A stretch of DNA of 60,000 nt, taken from the NCBI RefSeq assembly GCF_964340395.1, contig NC_135557.1, positions 2,163,687-2,223,686 of the forward strand. Direction: 5' to 3'. This document shows positions 34,226-47,774 of the stretch, one piece after another. This DNA comes from Glandiceps talaboti (lineage: Eukaryota > Hemichordata > Enteropneusta > Spengelidae). The translations under genes and the position numbers were made by a program. A model generated the notes under the pieces. The model did no database searches. It saw only the letters and a list, made by a program, of their open reading frames with translations, and was not told the origin of the DNA. Position 1 is the stretch's first letter. The number at the start of each line of letters is the position of its first letter.

Positions 34226-34534
34226 TATTGTACTTAGCACCCTGACAATTGGGTACAGTATGGTTTTCGATACAGCGTTAAACATGCAAATTAGTTCTCC
34301 AAAGGATAGTACCAGTAAGGAGTGCCTCTATTACAAGAAAGGATATATTGGAACAAACAAATGTACCTGTCGACCCGTATAAAGGGATGTAATATAATAT
34401 AATATAAACGGCAGTGTTGGAGTTATGATAACCGGGACTGTTTTTAATACTACTGATTTTATAGGTAGTTCACAGGTTGCTAAACTATTTTATCCAACTT
34501 CAAAACATAATATAATAACAATAATACCTGCAGA

Positions 34535-34651
34535 TACACAAAGGATGTGTTCAAAGATGAATTTCAGTTAATGAAACAAAAAGACATTTACCTCTATGAC
34601 AACATGAATAGTTTTGAAACATTTGAGGATAAAAATTTGCCAGATATTTAA
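34535..34651 (+). pseudogene. Relic resembling a protein-primed DNA polymerase B (Polinton/Maverick-like)
   Basis: The frame ending TAA 34649-34651 reads VFKDEFQLMKQKDIYLYDNM and then NSFETFEDKNLP. This resembles the block around the YPYxxxxS..F motif of transposon-encoded PolB from Polintons. No catalytic motifs are seen, there are stops on both sides, and it is copied intact in unit 2 (52204-52305). It is an old insertion carried by the duplication. Confidence 0.4.
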
Positions 34652-34985
34652 AATGTTTTACTAGATATTTTCAAAACATTGTAAGTTTAATTCAATTGAC
34701 GTACTTCCATCAACGTGGTTGTCTAGTGCCGGTTACAAATGCGTATCAATTGACATGATCAGAAGAGTAATACCAATCGTCCCACATTGGCTCTAACATA
34801 CCATCCCTTTTCAACCTGAGTTAAGAACATTATATACAAGCATTTTAATATCTTACGTTCTAATAGGGTTACCAATTGATTATTTCCTGAAGCACCTAGC
34901 AGCTTGGCGTCGTGCTACCAATCTTAGAGATAATGGTGGTCAATACAAAACAACATGGATTGGAAGTTAATGCGAGTTCACTTCC

Positions 34986-35249
34986 ATGCGATTGTTTTCA
35001 TGTTTCCATGTTTTTGGCCCTAAGAACAGTGTGGCTGTTACGAGTAGATTTAGTTGTATCGGTACTAACGTAGTGTATTGCATCACATGCCAGTCTGAAA
35101 GAGAAATGTGGTGTTTTCTATATAAGTTCTTACCAGAACAAGGAATCGTAACTATCCCGTATCTGTACATTTTATTACTAACGATCATAGTGTATCAGAT
35201 TTGTCTATTTCAGGAATTTGTAAAATTTATGTTGATGAGGATCGATTGA
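34986..35249 (+). other. 87-codon ORF with a short Cys motif, coding status doubtful
   Basis: The ORF contains SRFSCIGTNVVYCITCQ, which resembles the lead-in to GIY-YIG domains in retroelements (C..TNVVY.I.C). The rest matches nothing I know. It is conserved in unit 2 at 52642-52905 with two amino-acid changes, which recent duplication explains. From 33850 to 35520 I see nothing else but AT-rich spacer. Confidence 0.2.
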
Positions 35250-35535
35250 GGTTGAAAGAGGAGGAAATCATTTTCCATTTTGGAACGCTGGAAACCCGTA
35301 AAATTAATAGATTATTTACATCAGTCCCTACCATATCTCTACGCGTATTCTGTCCGTAATTTAACCATTTAAAAGAACTTGCAGTATGTCGTTCTAATCC
35401 ATAGCATTTAGATATACAGTCAGGTGATGACCTACTGTATCTTGCCTTGATATCCTATGAGAAAGAATACATATTCGAAATGTCAGATTGCATTTATTGA
35501 TCGGGACTATTTCACTCGTTTCTTTAATATGCACT

Positions 35536-35611
35536 TCTATGTATGTATGTATGTATGTATGTATGTATGTATGTATGTATGTATGTATGTATGTATGTAT
35601 GTATGTATGTA

Positions 35612-35683
<72 letters not shown>
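35536..35683. repeat. (ATGT)n(GT)n compound microsatellite, unit 1
   Basis: About 20 ATGT repeats followed by about 32 GT repeats. The unit-2 counterpart at about 53187-53416 is longer and more interrupted. Confidence 0.95.
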
Positions 35684-36446
35684 AGACAAATATAAAGTAA
35701 AGTGGGAACAGACCAATATACAAACCAATGAAATATAAAGGTGCTGGTTCGCTGTTGTTTGAAGGTGGTTATATTATTAATATTTAGCTGTAGTACCTAA
35801 TCTGTGGCAATCTGTGGTCTAATACCACCGCCATGTGTTGCACCTAGACAACCATGATTTGACTAATGTTAACAAGACTAGTTCTATAATGTCACACACT
35901 TCTATAATTACATCATCCCTAACAGCTGCCTATTAACAAGTGTCTGCACATGAAGCTATATAGAGATATAATTATATTTCAATAAATTAATCATGTCAGA
36001 ATAAGCTATGACGTAAGTGTTGTTGATGTAAGGTGCACAGGTCGTAACATGCTAACATCTCTCATCTGTCAACTTTACCTTGAGTGATGAATTCAGACAG
36101 AACAAAATAATATGTTGTTAGTATGCATGGCTTTATGAGAATAGTTTCAACTACATCCATGTTGTTCCGTTCATTATTCCAAACTTAACTGAAAATTGGG
36201 CATCACAGAGTCCTATATAAGGTTTATATATCCATGGCAACATTTCATGCCTCAAGGGTTGTTATAGTCATTTCAATTTAATCAATCAATGAGACGATTA
36301 TACATCAACAACTTGACATCGTTTTCCCCATCAAATATTAATAAGTATGTTAATTGAAAAATCAAGTTTTCCATTCACCCAATTAAAACAAATCCAGGGA
36401 ATCACTGGTAATTGTAAGCACAATTTTCACTACCCATTATATTCTC

Positions 36447-36737
36447 AAATACACGATTTTAAGTAGTTTCACCAAAATACACGATTTTAAGTAGTTTCAC
36501 CGAAATACACGATTTTAAGTAGTTTCACCGAAATACACGGTTTTAAGTAGTTTCACCGAAATACACGATTTTAAGTAGTTTCACCCAAATACACGGTTTT
36601 AAGTAGTTTCACCCAAATACACGATTTAAGTAGTTTCACCCAAATACACGATTTTAAGTAGTTTCACCCAAATACACGATTTTAAGTAGTTTCACCCAAA
36701 TACACGATTTCAAGTAGTTTCACCCAAATACACAGTT
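36447..36737. repeat. 28-bp satellite (TACACGATTTTAAGTAGTTT), unit 2, about 10 copies
   Basis: The monomer is 28 bp, unrelated to the 28-bp array at 1065. Unit 1 shows only one degraded copy near 16400, where the following 0.5 kb is also deleted. From 36740 to 37365 there is AT-rich spacer with no gene seen. Confidence 0.92.
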
Positions 36738-37367
36738 CAGTTATATATATTTAATGACCTGTTCCCGATCTATGTCCTCCGCATGCAATATATTTAAAAA
36801 AATATTATAACATGAATGGTATACTATTATTTGAAACCACGAATTCTTTTCTTAAATTCAGATGAATCGATATTGTCCTTTAATCTTTGCATTTCAATTG
36901 TGACTGTTGACCTGCTTTAAAAGCTGCCATTGCTAAAGCAAACTTAATTAAATAATGGCCTATAGTTGTTAAAACGGGTCTTTTATTCCACACGAAATGA
37001 TGACAAGTTTATGAGCAGAGACAAAGATCATGATCATGATGAGTTTTGTAAGAGATGCTATTTAGATTTCAACTAATACCATTTAAAATACAATAGTTGT
37101 CTGTAATAGCTAATTACATAGTTATTGTTATTTTGACAGTGAAGTATTATATCTTGCCTAAAGATATACTATTAGAAGATTATTTAATTTATACATATAA
37201 ACTATTTCGCTACTGTGTTGAGGATAGCTGTTTTAAATTGATATATAGATATATCTACCAATGTTTTCAATTGACAATTATCATTAAGTTCCAAACTAAT
37301 TTTCATAATTAATATAGTGTCCCTTGAGGTAGAGGTGATTGTTTCATTAAATTTCAAATCTTTGTTT

Positions 37368-38300
37368 AAAAGCATATTATCTTTGAAGTGTGCGACTCGT
37401 ATTACTTGTTAAAGCATATTAGCTTTGAATTGTCTGACTCGTATTACTTGTTAAACCATATTAGCTTTGAAGTGTATGACTCGTATTACTTGTTAAAGCA
37501 TATTAGCTTTGAAGTGTATGACTCGTATTACTTGTTAAAGCATATTAGCTTTGAAGTGTATGACTCGTATTACTTGTTAAAGCATATTAGCTTTGAAGTG
37601 TCCGACTCGTATTACTTGTTAAACTATATCAGCTTTGAAGTGTACGACTCGTATTACTTGTTAAAACTTATTAGCTTTGAAGTGTATGACTCGCATTACT
37701 TGTTAAAACATATTAGCTTTGAAGTATACGACTCGTATTACTTATTAAAGCACATTAGCTTTGAAGTGTATGACTCGTATTACTTGTTAAAGCATATTAG
37801 CTTTGAAGTGTGCGACTCGTATTACTTGTTAAAGCATATTAGCTTTGAAGTGTGCGACTCGTATTACTTGTTAAAACTTATTAGCTTTGAAGTGTATGAC
37901 TCGCATTACTTGTTAAAACATATTAGCTTTGAAGTGTATGACTCGTATTACTTGTTAAAGCATATTAGCTTTGAAGTGTACGACTCGTATTACTTGTTAA
38001 AGCATATTAGCTTTGAAGTGTACGACTCGTATTATTGTTAAAGCATATTAGCTTTGAAGTGTATGACTCGTATTACTTGTTAAAGCATATTAGCTTTGAA
38101 ATGTACTACTCGTATTACTTGTTAAAGCATATTAGCTTTGAAGTGTATGACTCGTATTACTTGTTAAAGCATATTAGCTTTGAAGTGTACTACTCGTATT
38201 TCTTGTTAAAGCATATTAGCTTTGAAGTGTACAACTCGTATTACTTGTTAAAACATATTAGCTTTGAAGTGAATGACTCGTATTACTTGTTCATTTGTTT
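37368..38300 (+). repeat. 42-bp satellite, unit 2, about 22 copies
   Basis: Same monomer as at 16483. A one-base deletion near 38034 shifts the frame of the apparent ORF without any compensation, as expected for non-coding sequence. Confidence 0.95.
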
Positions 38301-39354
38301 CACTTTCTAAACATTTTAATAAGAAATTACTTTTGACAATTACAAATTATAACTGTAAATTCACTCTTTTAAAATTTACAGGTTATGATTTAGGTATAGT
38401 TAGTTGATCTATGAACTGATCAGCTTAGTTTCATTAGCGTCAGACAACAGAAACAGCTGTATGATATAAATAATGTATCTTTACCTAATGTCACTGAAGT
38501 GAACTTTACAAATCGATTAAGTCTGGAGCAAAAATCAAATATATTGTGAATTATGTTGATAAGAGTTAAATGAAACTGCTCGTGATGAGTTGGAGTTATT
38601 AGAGTACGATGTGATATGTCCTATCGACAATGTATTATCATCATAATAATGTGTTGAATTTGAAAGCTGTATAAGTATATAATATATCAGATATCCATGT
38701 ATTCAAATTATTCTCTTGTCGATGGCAACATGTTATACATCTCTCAAATCAACATTACAAGGGATGTATTCAGAACGACATTACATGGGTCTTGAGAAAT
38801 AAAGTTTTCCCACTGAATTAATCAAATGAAAATCATTATATACAAATGCCACACTCAGATTCGATCATTAGTGGCTATATTTTACTTTCTTTCAGTCTAC
38901 TTTTTTATCTCTATCCCTCTCTCCAATAATTCTCCTTTCCTTTGCCCCTCTATCCGCTTAATTACTGTTTCTAGGCCTAAATCCAACAGTATTGACAAAC
39001 ATATACATAAACTACAGGTGTTAAAGTCACAGATGGTGATCTGACAAACCGTCAGATTACGAACTGATGTCCCAAGTGTGTAGTAGACGTAATACAGTAT
39101 GTCAAATAATAATACAATAGCAGTGAGGAAGAATAATGGCCTGGTAGATTGGTTACTAAAAGTCAGCAAAATTTACAATTCCCTGAAAGGTGTTCTTAAT
39201 AGACAATCAATTTATTCATTTAATCTTTAATAGACGACCGAATTGATAACGGTACTTTGTTATATTGGCCGACAATACAGGTGTCTGTTATTATGGGAAT
39301 TGAATTTAGATTGATTATGTAACCTTTGACCTTTCTTTAGATTGGGCAATGGGG
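38301..39354 (+). other. Upstream region of micro-exon gene copy 2
   Basis: About 1 kb of AT-rich spacer. The first half (38311-38813) is missing from unit 1. A single 39-bp monomer lies at about 39126-39167, marking the ancestral seed of the unit-1 array. No other gene is seen. Confidence 0.6.
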
Positions 39355-39362
39355 TATATAAA
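39355..39362 (+). promoter_or_regulatory. TATA box of micro-exon gene copy 2
   Basis: TATATAAA, 68 bp upstream of the ATG at 39423, at the same spacing as in copies 1 and 3. Confidence 0.65.
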
Positions 39363-39422
39363 CTCTAATTACTGCTACCAAATATCAGTTCGGTTTATGT
39401 GGAGAAGAACGCAGACATCAAG

Positions 39423-41966
39423 ATGAACTTCAGTATGCAGTCAGTTTTACTTCTTGTGGTAGCACTCACATTTATGTTGGCCACCTTCATCACACCATCG
39501 TCTGCACAGTTTGAAGAAAGGGTAAGTTAACATTTCAATCACTATACACTGAAATGAAAGAGAGTTTTTTTCATAAGGACATTCGTTTTTATTGAACCAA
39601 CATTTCAGCGCTCTGTTTGGAACTATAATCTTTGTTGTGTGAATGCTAATGAAATCACTCTAGTAGGCATAATATGAAGTACTTAAAAGTAACAGTTAAC
39701 GACTGACAACATTTCTAGCAGATGTAGACTCATACAGCATTTAATACTTGATTAGATATTTGTCAAGAAATTATCAAAAGGTCTGGTGCTAAATGTCCAC
39801 TTTACAGTTGGTAACATGGTTGTAAGTAGATAAAATAAAGTTATATGTTAAGATACGTTACGGTTTGATAAATAGAAAAATGTAAAATGTATTAGAAATT
39901 TAAGAAGCAATGCTTACAATTCAGTTCAAATTAGAAAGACATCAATTGTTTAGATAATGCTGACATCTTGCTCAATTATAAAGGTTATCATTTGATACGT
40001 ACCAAACATTAAGCTAACCACTTTATCAGTGTATACAATAACTGATGCTTGGTTATTTCGCCTATGGCTATTTTAGTGTTAGAAATGATATTTGATGAAT
40101 TTATCATTACAAATTAATACCTTTTGTAAAGTGTCCTCAGCACGTACAATAAGCAAATATTGTAAGCTTAGATAAAAAAACCATTGACATGTAAACTGCA
40201 TGTGATACCTTACATTGAGGTGGACAGTTAACTAATTCTTTGTAGTTCAAGGGCAATGTTAACTTACAATCTAGGCCAGAGTACAAAGTCAAAGAATGTT
40301 TATAAATGTTGATGAATGTTGACTAAATTAATACATTCTCTGACGTATTGTAAGATAATATTCATTACTATAAACTTAATGAGAGATAATTAAAATTATG
40401 GACGACTTAATCAGTTACTCTCTAAAATAAACATTTCAAAGTATAAACTGTCATTAGGAAGAGCAACAGAGTAAAATGTTTATAATTTAAAAAAATAACA
40501 TAATCCATAAAGTATTAATGAGATATTTACCCTTGATATTAGTTTATATCAGGGTTGTATTTGTAGGTAAATGAAGATTGAGAGTCTCTGTATGACATCT
40601 CAATTTATTTTATTGTTGTGAAAGTCATCTTATTGTAATTGATAACACGACTTTCTATTCCCGTCGATGAAAATATTTCTTTCTATCTTAGTGGTTCATC
40701 ACTTAGCAACCACAATATAATGTCATTGTAGTAATTGTGATATGTCTTTTAAATATACCTACAATGAAATACTTAAAATACCAGATGTAATCTATAAAAA
40801 ATTGACCAGTAATGTTCTAACAATACATTACACCAGTAGTTTTCACTTTTCTAAGTTATCAGCTGCATGTACATGTATTAATGGTTTGGGACAGAAATAA
40901 CACATGGTGGTTTTTTACAAACGACATTACGAACAAGAAGCCATTAAGATCAGACTTGAGAAGATTAATACTAACTTTTGCACAGAGAGGACACATTTGT
41001 AGTAGTTTCTTTTTAATGACGACTTTAATTAGTAAATTAATGAATTGAAATGATAATGTTCAACTGTTATACAAAGGACAAAAGAGTTACAAGTGAAATC
41101 TTAAATTATTTACAAAAAATTGTAGACACTTCTATAGAATTTAAAAAGACTGTTTAGTTAAGTAGCTTTAAACTGTTCCTGATATTCCGAACGAATTTAC
41201 AGTTGATATTTAGTCACCAATTAATTCAAATTGATAATTTTCTTTCCTAATGCGTATAAAGGAGGCAGACATAGGTAAGATTTTGGTAGTTTTGAACTTT
41301 ACGTGGTAATTATCAAATGTCTCAATATTTTCTAGTTATTTTACTAGTAATTAAACGCTATTCGTTTTCTCAAAAGTGCGTTACTTATTTTCACAAGTAT
41401 GTTGCAGAGTATTGTAATCATATGCATCTGAAGATATACATGTTTCAGAGTTGATGGGCAGAGTTTTGTGTGACTTTATGCTCTAAATGTGAATCACTGT
41501 AAGAAGTACAATGCTATGCTGGCATTTTGATCTACATGAAATAGATTATTTACATTACTATACAACATTTGGTCCGTCCGTCTACTAGCAATCCGAATGT
41601 ATTGCTATACAATTATACCATAAATGTATTTATTTAATATATATAACGTAATATACACCCATCAATATAGATTATCTGCCCATTGTAAACCATTCCTTAT
41701 TAGGTCATTTGACATTGGTGTGAAATACTGTGTATACAAAGCAATGATTAAACTGGTCTATTTGAATGTTAGTGACGTCATATGATTTAATTGAGTGTCT
41801 AATGTTGTTAGTGTACTTGTTGACATTTTAAAGAATCCATCTACATGTTAGTACACAGATACTAATCTATTCTATCAAAACTGTTATGAATACCTAAATA
41901 CCAGATTTCATTTCTACCAACAGCACGTAATGTATAATTTTGATTTAATAATTAGAATACACATTT

Positions 41967-42045
<79 letters not shown>

Positions 42046-42724
42046 CCTCCCCCCAATACAAAACAAAACAAACAAACTGAGTCACATGCAGAAAAATATT
42101 ACGTATGCCAAAATTAGAAGTAGTCGATGAAAACATCGTTGATACGTTGATTGTCTTGTCATTTTTAGAAAAGCGACGCCACAGATTAGGAGCTAGGGTA
42201 AGTTTATTGCATTTTGTTAATATGATAGTTAACCAGACAGTAATAAAGTATTCAAGTGACATTAGGTTTAAGTTTTGTATATAGGCTGAGTAATGCATTA
42301 AACACGTTTGTATTAGAAGTGCGTGCATGCATGTATGTATGTATGTATGCATGTATGGACGTATGTATGTATGTATGTATGCAGATGTTCTGTACAAACT
42401 TTGTAAATTTATTCAATAGACGTTTAAGAAGAGAGATTTTATTTTGATTTGCAACCGTGTGATGTAATATAACATTTTGTACTGAAACAATAATTTGTAT
42501 ATGGGCCGGAGGCCTTTGAATACAATAAACTATATTATTATACTATTATTAAAATGTATGTATGCATGTATGGACGTATGTATGTATGTATGTATGTATG
42601 TATGTATGTATGTATGTATGTATGTATGTGTGAGTGAGTGTATGTATGTATGTATGTATGTATGTATGTATGTATGTATGTATGTATGTATGTATGTATG
42701 TATGTATGTATGTATGTATGTGTG

Positions 42725-42758
<34 letters not shown>

Positions 42759-45700
42759 TGTACAGTCAAACTGGCAGACCTTCAGCCACAAAGCGTTAAA
42801 TATAACCGATAAATTTTGACATTATATTATCATTATCTTTACTCATTATAACATTATCATTTTTGTATTTCATTCATTGTATTATCGCAAAGCCGAATTT
42901 CCCTCATTTTATGTTTGTTGCAGGATTATCTTGAAGACGACATTGGTAAGTATGAATGCTAAATAAGAATATACGCTTCTATTGGTGGAACGTATGGTTA
43001 ATAATTCATCATCTTTGTTTTCCAGAAAAACGCCGTCTTTAATTTCATTTTTACGTTTGACAACTTGCAATAGATGAATGTACTTTGTGTAAAAATCCTT
43101 CAGCTTCTGTGGAATTACAAACAATCTCTAAACCATGTTTGTTTTCTATTTTATCCTAGAAAAGCGCCGCCATAGACTCGGAGCTAGAGTGAGTGCACAT
43201 TTGTTTACACGAATTGTTTTAACGATGTTTACTTTAATGAGACTATTACGTTGTTCAAGTATTTGTGATTTCGTACTGATTTCTCAGTTTCTTGATATAT
43301 TTACAGTATTATCCCTAAAAAGATAAATCATACTATTGTTCTCTCTTCTACTTTGTAGGATGAAGAAATGAATGATGATATTGGTAAGATAACAAACTAA
43401 TATAAGTAGTAAATCAAATATTTTCACAGATAAATGATGTTTTTATGTTTTCTGATTATTGAAATATACACACCGTACCAAAGATAACAAAATATCTCTT
43501 TTCCACTTCATAGAAAAACGTCGCCATAGACTCGGAGCTAGAGTAAGTATATACCGTCGTCTCCTAACAAATAAGCAATAGTGTGACAACCACGTGATTG
43601 ATAGCTATAAATGACACAATCTAATTGGTCAATACGTCAAACGTTCACATGGATCGTATGATAATTACATTATTAATAGTATCATATTCAAACCATATAC
43701 TGTGATCCTTATAGAATTTAATGAGAGGAGACACCTTAGTTCAGATCAATCGTGTTGCTATCGAACTGTGTGTGGATTCGTTGCATACATCGGAAGACTT
43801 ATTTATTTGAATTTATAATAATTGAATCATTAAAAAAACCTACTCGACCATTGCATTCTTGATCTTTTCACTTTCCAAACAAACTTCATTTTCTGTGTTT
43901 TTATTCTAGGATGAAATGATGAATGATGAAGTTGGTAAGGTTAAACAATATAGTTTTTGATCCTCCAGAATTCACAAATTAAAGTCAATTTCATTTCACA
44001 TTTTTTTTGCGGCAATGAATTGCTATAATTGACATCACAGACCCTTTCTTTACAGAAAAGCGTCGTCACAGACTGGGAGCTAGAGTGAGTGTACAGTTTC
44101 ACTTTCGTTCAAATCAATAATACTATAACCAATGTTCATGTTATTCAATTATATATATCTAATTATAAAAGGAACAAACATTTTCTAACTGCATGGCCAT
44201 TGATTTCTTTATTTTGTCACTTTTGAATTCTCTGTTTATATTTTCTAATTTGTAATCTCTTTGTTTTTTTCTAGGATGACATGATGAACGATGATATTGG
44301 TAAGTAAAAGTCAGATATCTTTCCAGTTTCCAGATATTTCCAATTACAAAATATCTATATTACGATTATCTTAGGTATTTCTCTAAGTGTAGTTATTCTA
44401 TTTCGTTAACAGAAAAACGTCGCCATAGACTTGGAGCAAGAGTGAGTACATTATTTCACTTCACTGTATTACTTGGTTATTTACGAAAAATAGCTGTAAA
44501 GTAAATTAAAGTAATTTTAAAATTAAGTACCAGAGGTTGTTTAGTATACTTTAGTGATCAGACTACCACAATTACCACATCATTACTCCTTCCCTTTCCA
44601 TGAGGACAAACACAACTCACGGCATGTCTTAATTTGACTATTGAGATATCAATTCATATACATGTTGTAATCTCCACTGGAATATAATGTCAAAGTGATA
44701 ACTTGTAATAATGACGTCATGTCTTTTCAATGACGTCATCTGACTACCTCGACCATATAAATAATTTATTCACATTTTTCTCTTTGTTTTCAGGACGAAC
44801 TGAATGACGATATTGGTAAGATGACTTTATTGTATTATTCTAAATAAAATAAAATAAAATAATTAATTTAGATAAGCACTCTATTTACATTCCATCAAAT
44901 GAAATATAATTAAAATAACATTTTTCTTTACAGAAAAACGCCGCCACAGATTAGGAGCCAGGGTGAGTTCAACTCCATTTCCGTTGATGAAGTCATCTGA
45001 TATTTGACATCGTACTTGAAATGACAATGATGGTATTGCAACCATAAACTCTAAGCCTATAAACAACGAATTAGTATAGTTTTATTACGATATTTATCAA
45101 TATGGTTTATATCCCTAGAAACATTTAGTGATTTTATAGATAATTAATCTTTTCAAACATTTCTTTTCTCCATTTCAGGAAGAAATGAACGATGACATTG
45201 GTAAGTTTCTGTTCTTAGTTTATCAAATATGTTTTTGAATAGGAATCGTTTTATTATAATTGTCCTCTTTCACTATAGTAACAATATCACTGTAGTAACA
45301 ATATCACTATAATATCAATATCACTTCAGCAGCAATTGACCCATATCCATGCTGTTCATTTCCTTACAGAAAAACGTCGTCACAGACTAGGTGCTAGAGT
45401 AAGTATATTATGGTTAACTCTAAATTGTAAATGCAATATTAAGACTTCTTGAAGTGACTTTTTTACATTTTTCTGTCTTGTGTTGTTTTTGTTCATGACT
45501 CGTCATGTTATCTATATTGTAATTTTACTTCAAAACGTAATGTAAATTTCTGTATTTTTGTTTTAGGATGACGATGTCGGTAAGAGTTTTACTTCACAAC
45601 TGTCAGATTCCCATTGAAGTCACTTCAGAGAGAAAAAAAGAAAGAAAAAAACTTGTTGTTAACACAACTACACACACAGAGACACTTATATACTGAAAGA

Positions 45701-47174
45701 CACAATGTTACAAAAATACCTTCACCTTTTACATAAATACACAAACTTGAAAACTTAAATTTTTGACATTTTTCATTCTTAGAAAAACGTCGCCACAGAC
45801 TTGGAGCTAGAGTGAGTAATAATCATTTAATTCATTATCTAAAGAAGTATATCTTTAATTAGTTTCTAAATTATAATTTCGACACAGACTTTTCACACAG
45901 ACTTTTCACACAGACTTTTCACACAGATAATTTGATAGTAATCCTCAAAGCTTCGTTAGGTAGCTTGATATTTCTAAATGACACGTCCTCAAACTAACTA
46001 ACCAAAGTAATTTGTATCAAAAATTATTATAAGTATAGACTCGATAAAATGGTATTTTGCCTACTAGTTTTTTTTTCAAAATTATTTATTGTCTCGGCTG
46101 TGGTGGATTTCATTTTCTCAAAATATTTTCAATTAACATAGATATAATACACAATGTACCCAATTTATTTTATCATAAAATTATTTTCTAAATAGTCTCT
46201 ATTTGTCTTTGTTCATCATTTGCCAAGGACGAAATGGGTAAGAGAAAATTAAAAATTAGTCTTTTATTGAGTTTTTGGTCTATTTAGGTAATCCTTTACA
46301 TAACTTGTTTTGACATCATTTCACAGTTAAAACATCAATATTTTTTTTACAGAAAAACGCCGCCACAGACTCGGAGCAAGAGTGAGTGTATTTTAGCGTT
46401 CATCTGATATATGTCAATAAAAGGTTGAAATTGAAAGCAAGACATATACTTGCTGTCACATTCGTATAATGTTTTATTTACTATTGTCATATTATTTTGT
46501 TATGAACACAACATATGGTTCGGTAGACGTGAACACATGATAATGAAAGACTAAACGGGAAACTCGTTTGCTGATTAAATCAATACCTTAATTTGATAAA
46601 CATATCCTTTATTAAAAGAAAGAAATACTTATATTTACATCGCTTCTTATTTTTTTCTTCCTACAGGATGAAACCAGAGATATCGAAGGTAATAAGCATT
46701 ATCGACGGTTGAGATCGTCCTAAATTTGTTTTGTTTCATTTTTAAAAAATTGAGTAGAATGGGGTCATAAAATATATACTGTTCTTGGATTCTTTGAGAT
46801 TCCTTTCAATACCATCTCATCAAAATTATGTACCGTGACTTTCAATACTTGGTGACCACTAGAACTACTACAGCAACGGTGTGTATATGCTAAATTGTGT
46901 TTGGGTTCGAGGTTCGGAAACATTTGGATAACAAACGTAAACACAGATTGGTCAACATAACGTGGACTAATGACACAATAGAAACTATTATATTCACTTG
47001 AATTGAAAGCTAATAGAGTAGAAGTTACTAACATACTAATGTCAGTCAACACAATATAGTCAAATACGTCATCAAGGAACTGTACGTCATAATACGTCAT
47101 CAAGGAACTGTACGTCATAATACGTTTTCATTTTATTCACAGAAAGAGGATCCTTCCCAAAAATGAGATTCTAA
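39423..47174 (+). CDS. Micro-exon gene copy 2: secreted KRRHRLGAR-repeat protein, 21 coding exons, 196 aa
   Basis: Exons: 39423-39521, 41262-41274; basic 29-nt exons 42169-42197, 43160-43188, 43514-43542, 44056-44084, 44413-44441, 44934-44962, 45370-45398, 45783-45811, 46353-46381; acidic exons 42924-42945, 43359-43383, 43910-43934, 44275-44299, 44794-44815, 45179-45200, 45567-45579, 46228-46237, 46667-46688; last exon 47143-47174 (stop TAA). All splice sites are intact and the frame closes. The protein differs from copy 1 by one residue (Leu138 to Met in the EELNDDI spacer); the other three exon differences are synonymous (two in the 13-nt exon, one in the first basic exon). Introns differ far more, with many substitutions, indels and repeat-length changes. 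This contrast supports a constrained protein. Intron 2 has an expanded (TA)n (41975-42042), and intron 3 has long (ATGT)n runs (42312-42765). The function is unknown. Confidence 0.85.
43026..43046 (+). pseudogene. Vestigial basic micro-exon, copy 2
   Basis: After ttttccag comes AAAAACGCCGTC, a near-perfect start of a 29-nt basic exon. It then runs into TTTAATTTC, giving E-K-R-R-L-stop if spliced in. It is better preserved than the copy-1 relic at 27420 and confirms that a basic exon once lay here. Confidence 0.55.
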
Positions 47175-47689
47175 ACAAAACGTAAGTATTAATGATTATT
47201 TTATACATTTCGATACCCAAGTAATTTAATGTATGTATGTATGTATGTATGTATGTATGTATGTATGTGTTTGTGTGTATGTATGTAAATTCTTTATCTG
47301 ACTACACTATTTGTAATGCAACGTATACAGTGTATCAGTATAAGTGCGTGTCAATTTGCATATTATTATAATTATGATAAGACAATATCCCTAAGTGTGT
47401 AACAATTTGAGCTTCACAAACAAACGTTAGTGATTTTTTGTAAAATCGATTTTCTTTTTTCTTACAAGTAATTGACAGTATTCTTTTTGTTGCCACAGGT
47501 GATGCCGGCAAATACTGAATGAAGAAACAGATACATGATAACGTAAATATTGCAGTACAGCCCAAAGTATCAGTCAGCTCTTTGTCAAGTCCTTACAACT
47601 CAAACAATCTCTCCTCCACTGAAATTGTCCGTTAGTTTTCAATTGACCTGTATTTTTAATCCATTTTACAACATCTGAAAATAATTAAA
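47175..47689 (+). other. 3'UTR of micro-exon gene copy 2 with spliced intron and poly(A) signal
   Basis: The donor follows 47181, the acceptor is ttgttgccacag ending 47498, and ATTAAA lies at 47684-47689. Same layout as copy 1; the (ATGT)n tract in the intron is shorter. Confidence 0.6.
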
Positions 47690-47774
47690 GAAGTTAAAGA
47701 AGTGACATTTTTGCCAAGTTATGTAAAGTTTCTAATGTGTGACGTGATATGATGTGATGTGTACATGAATTCGA

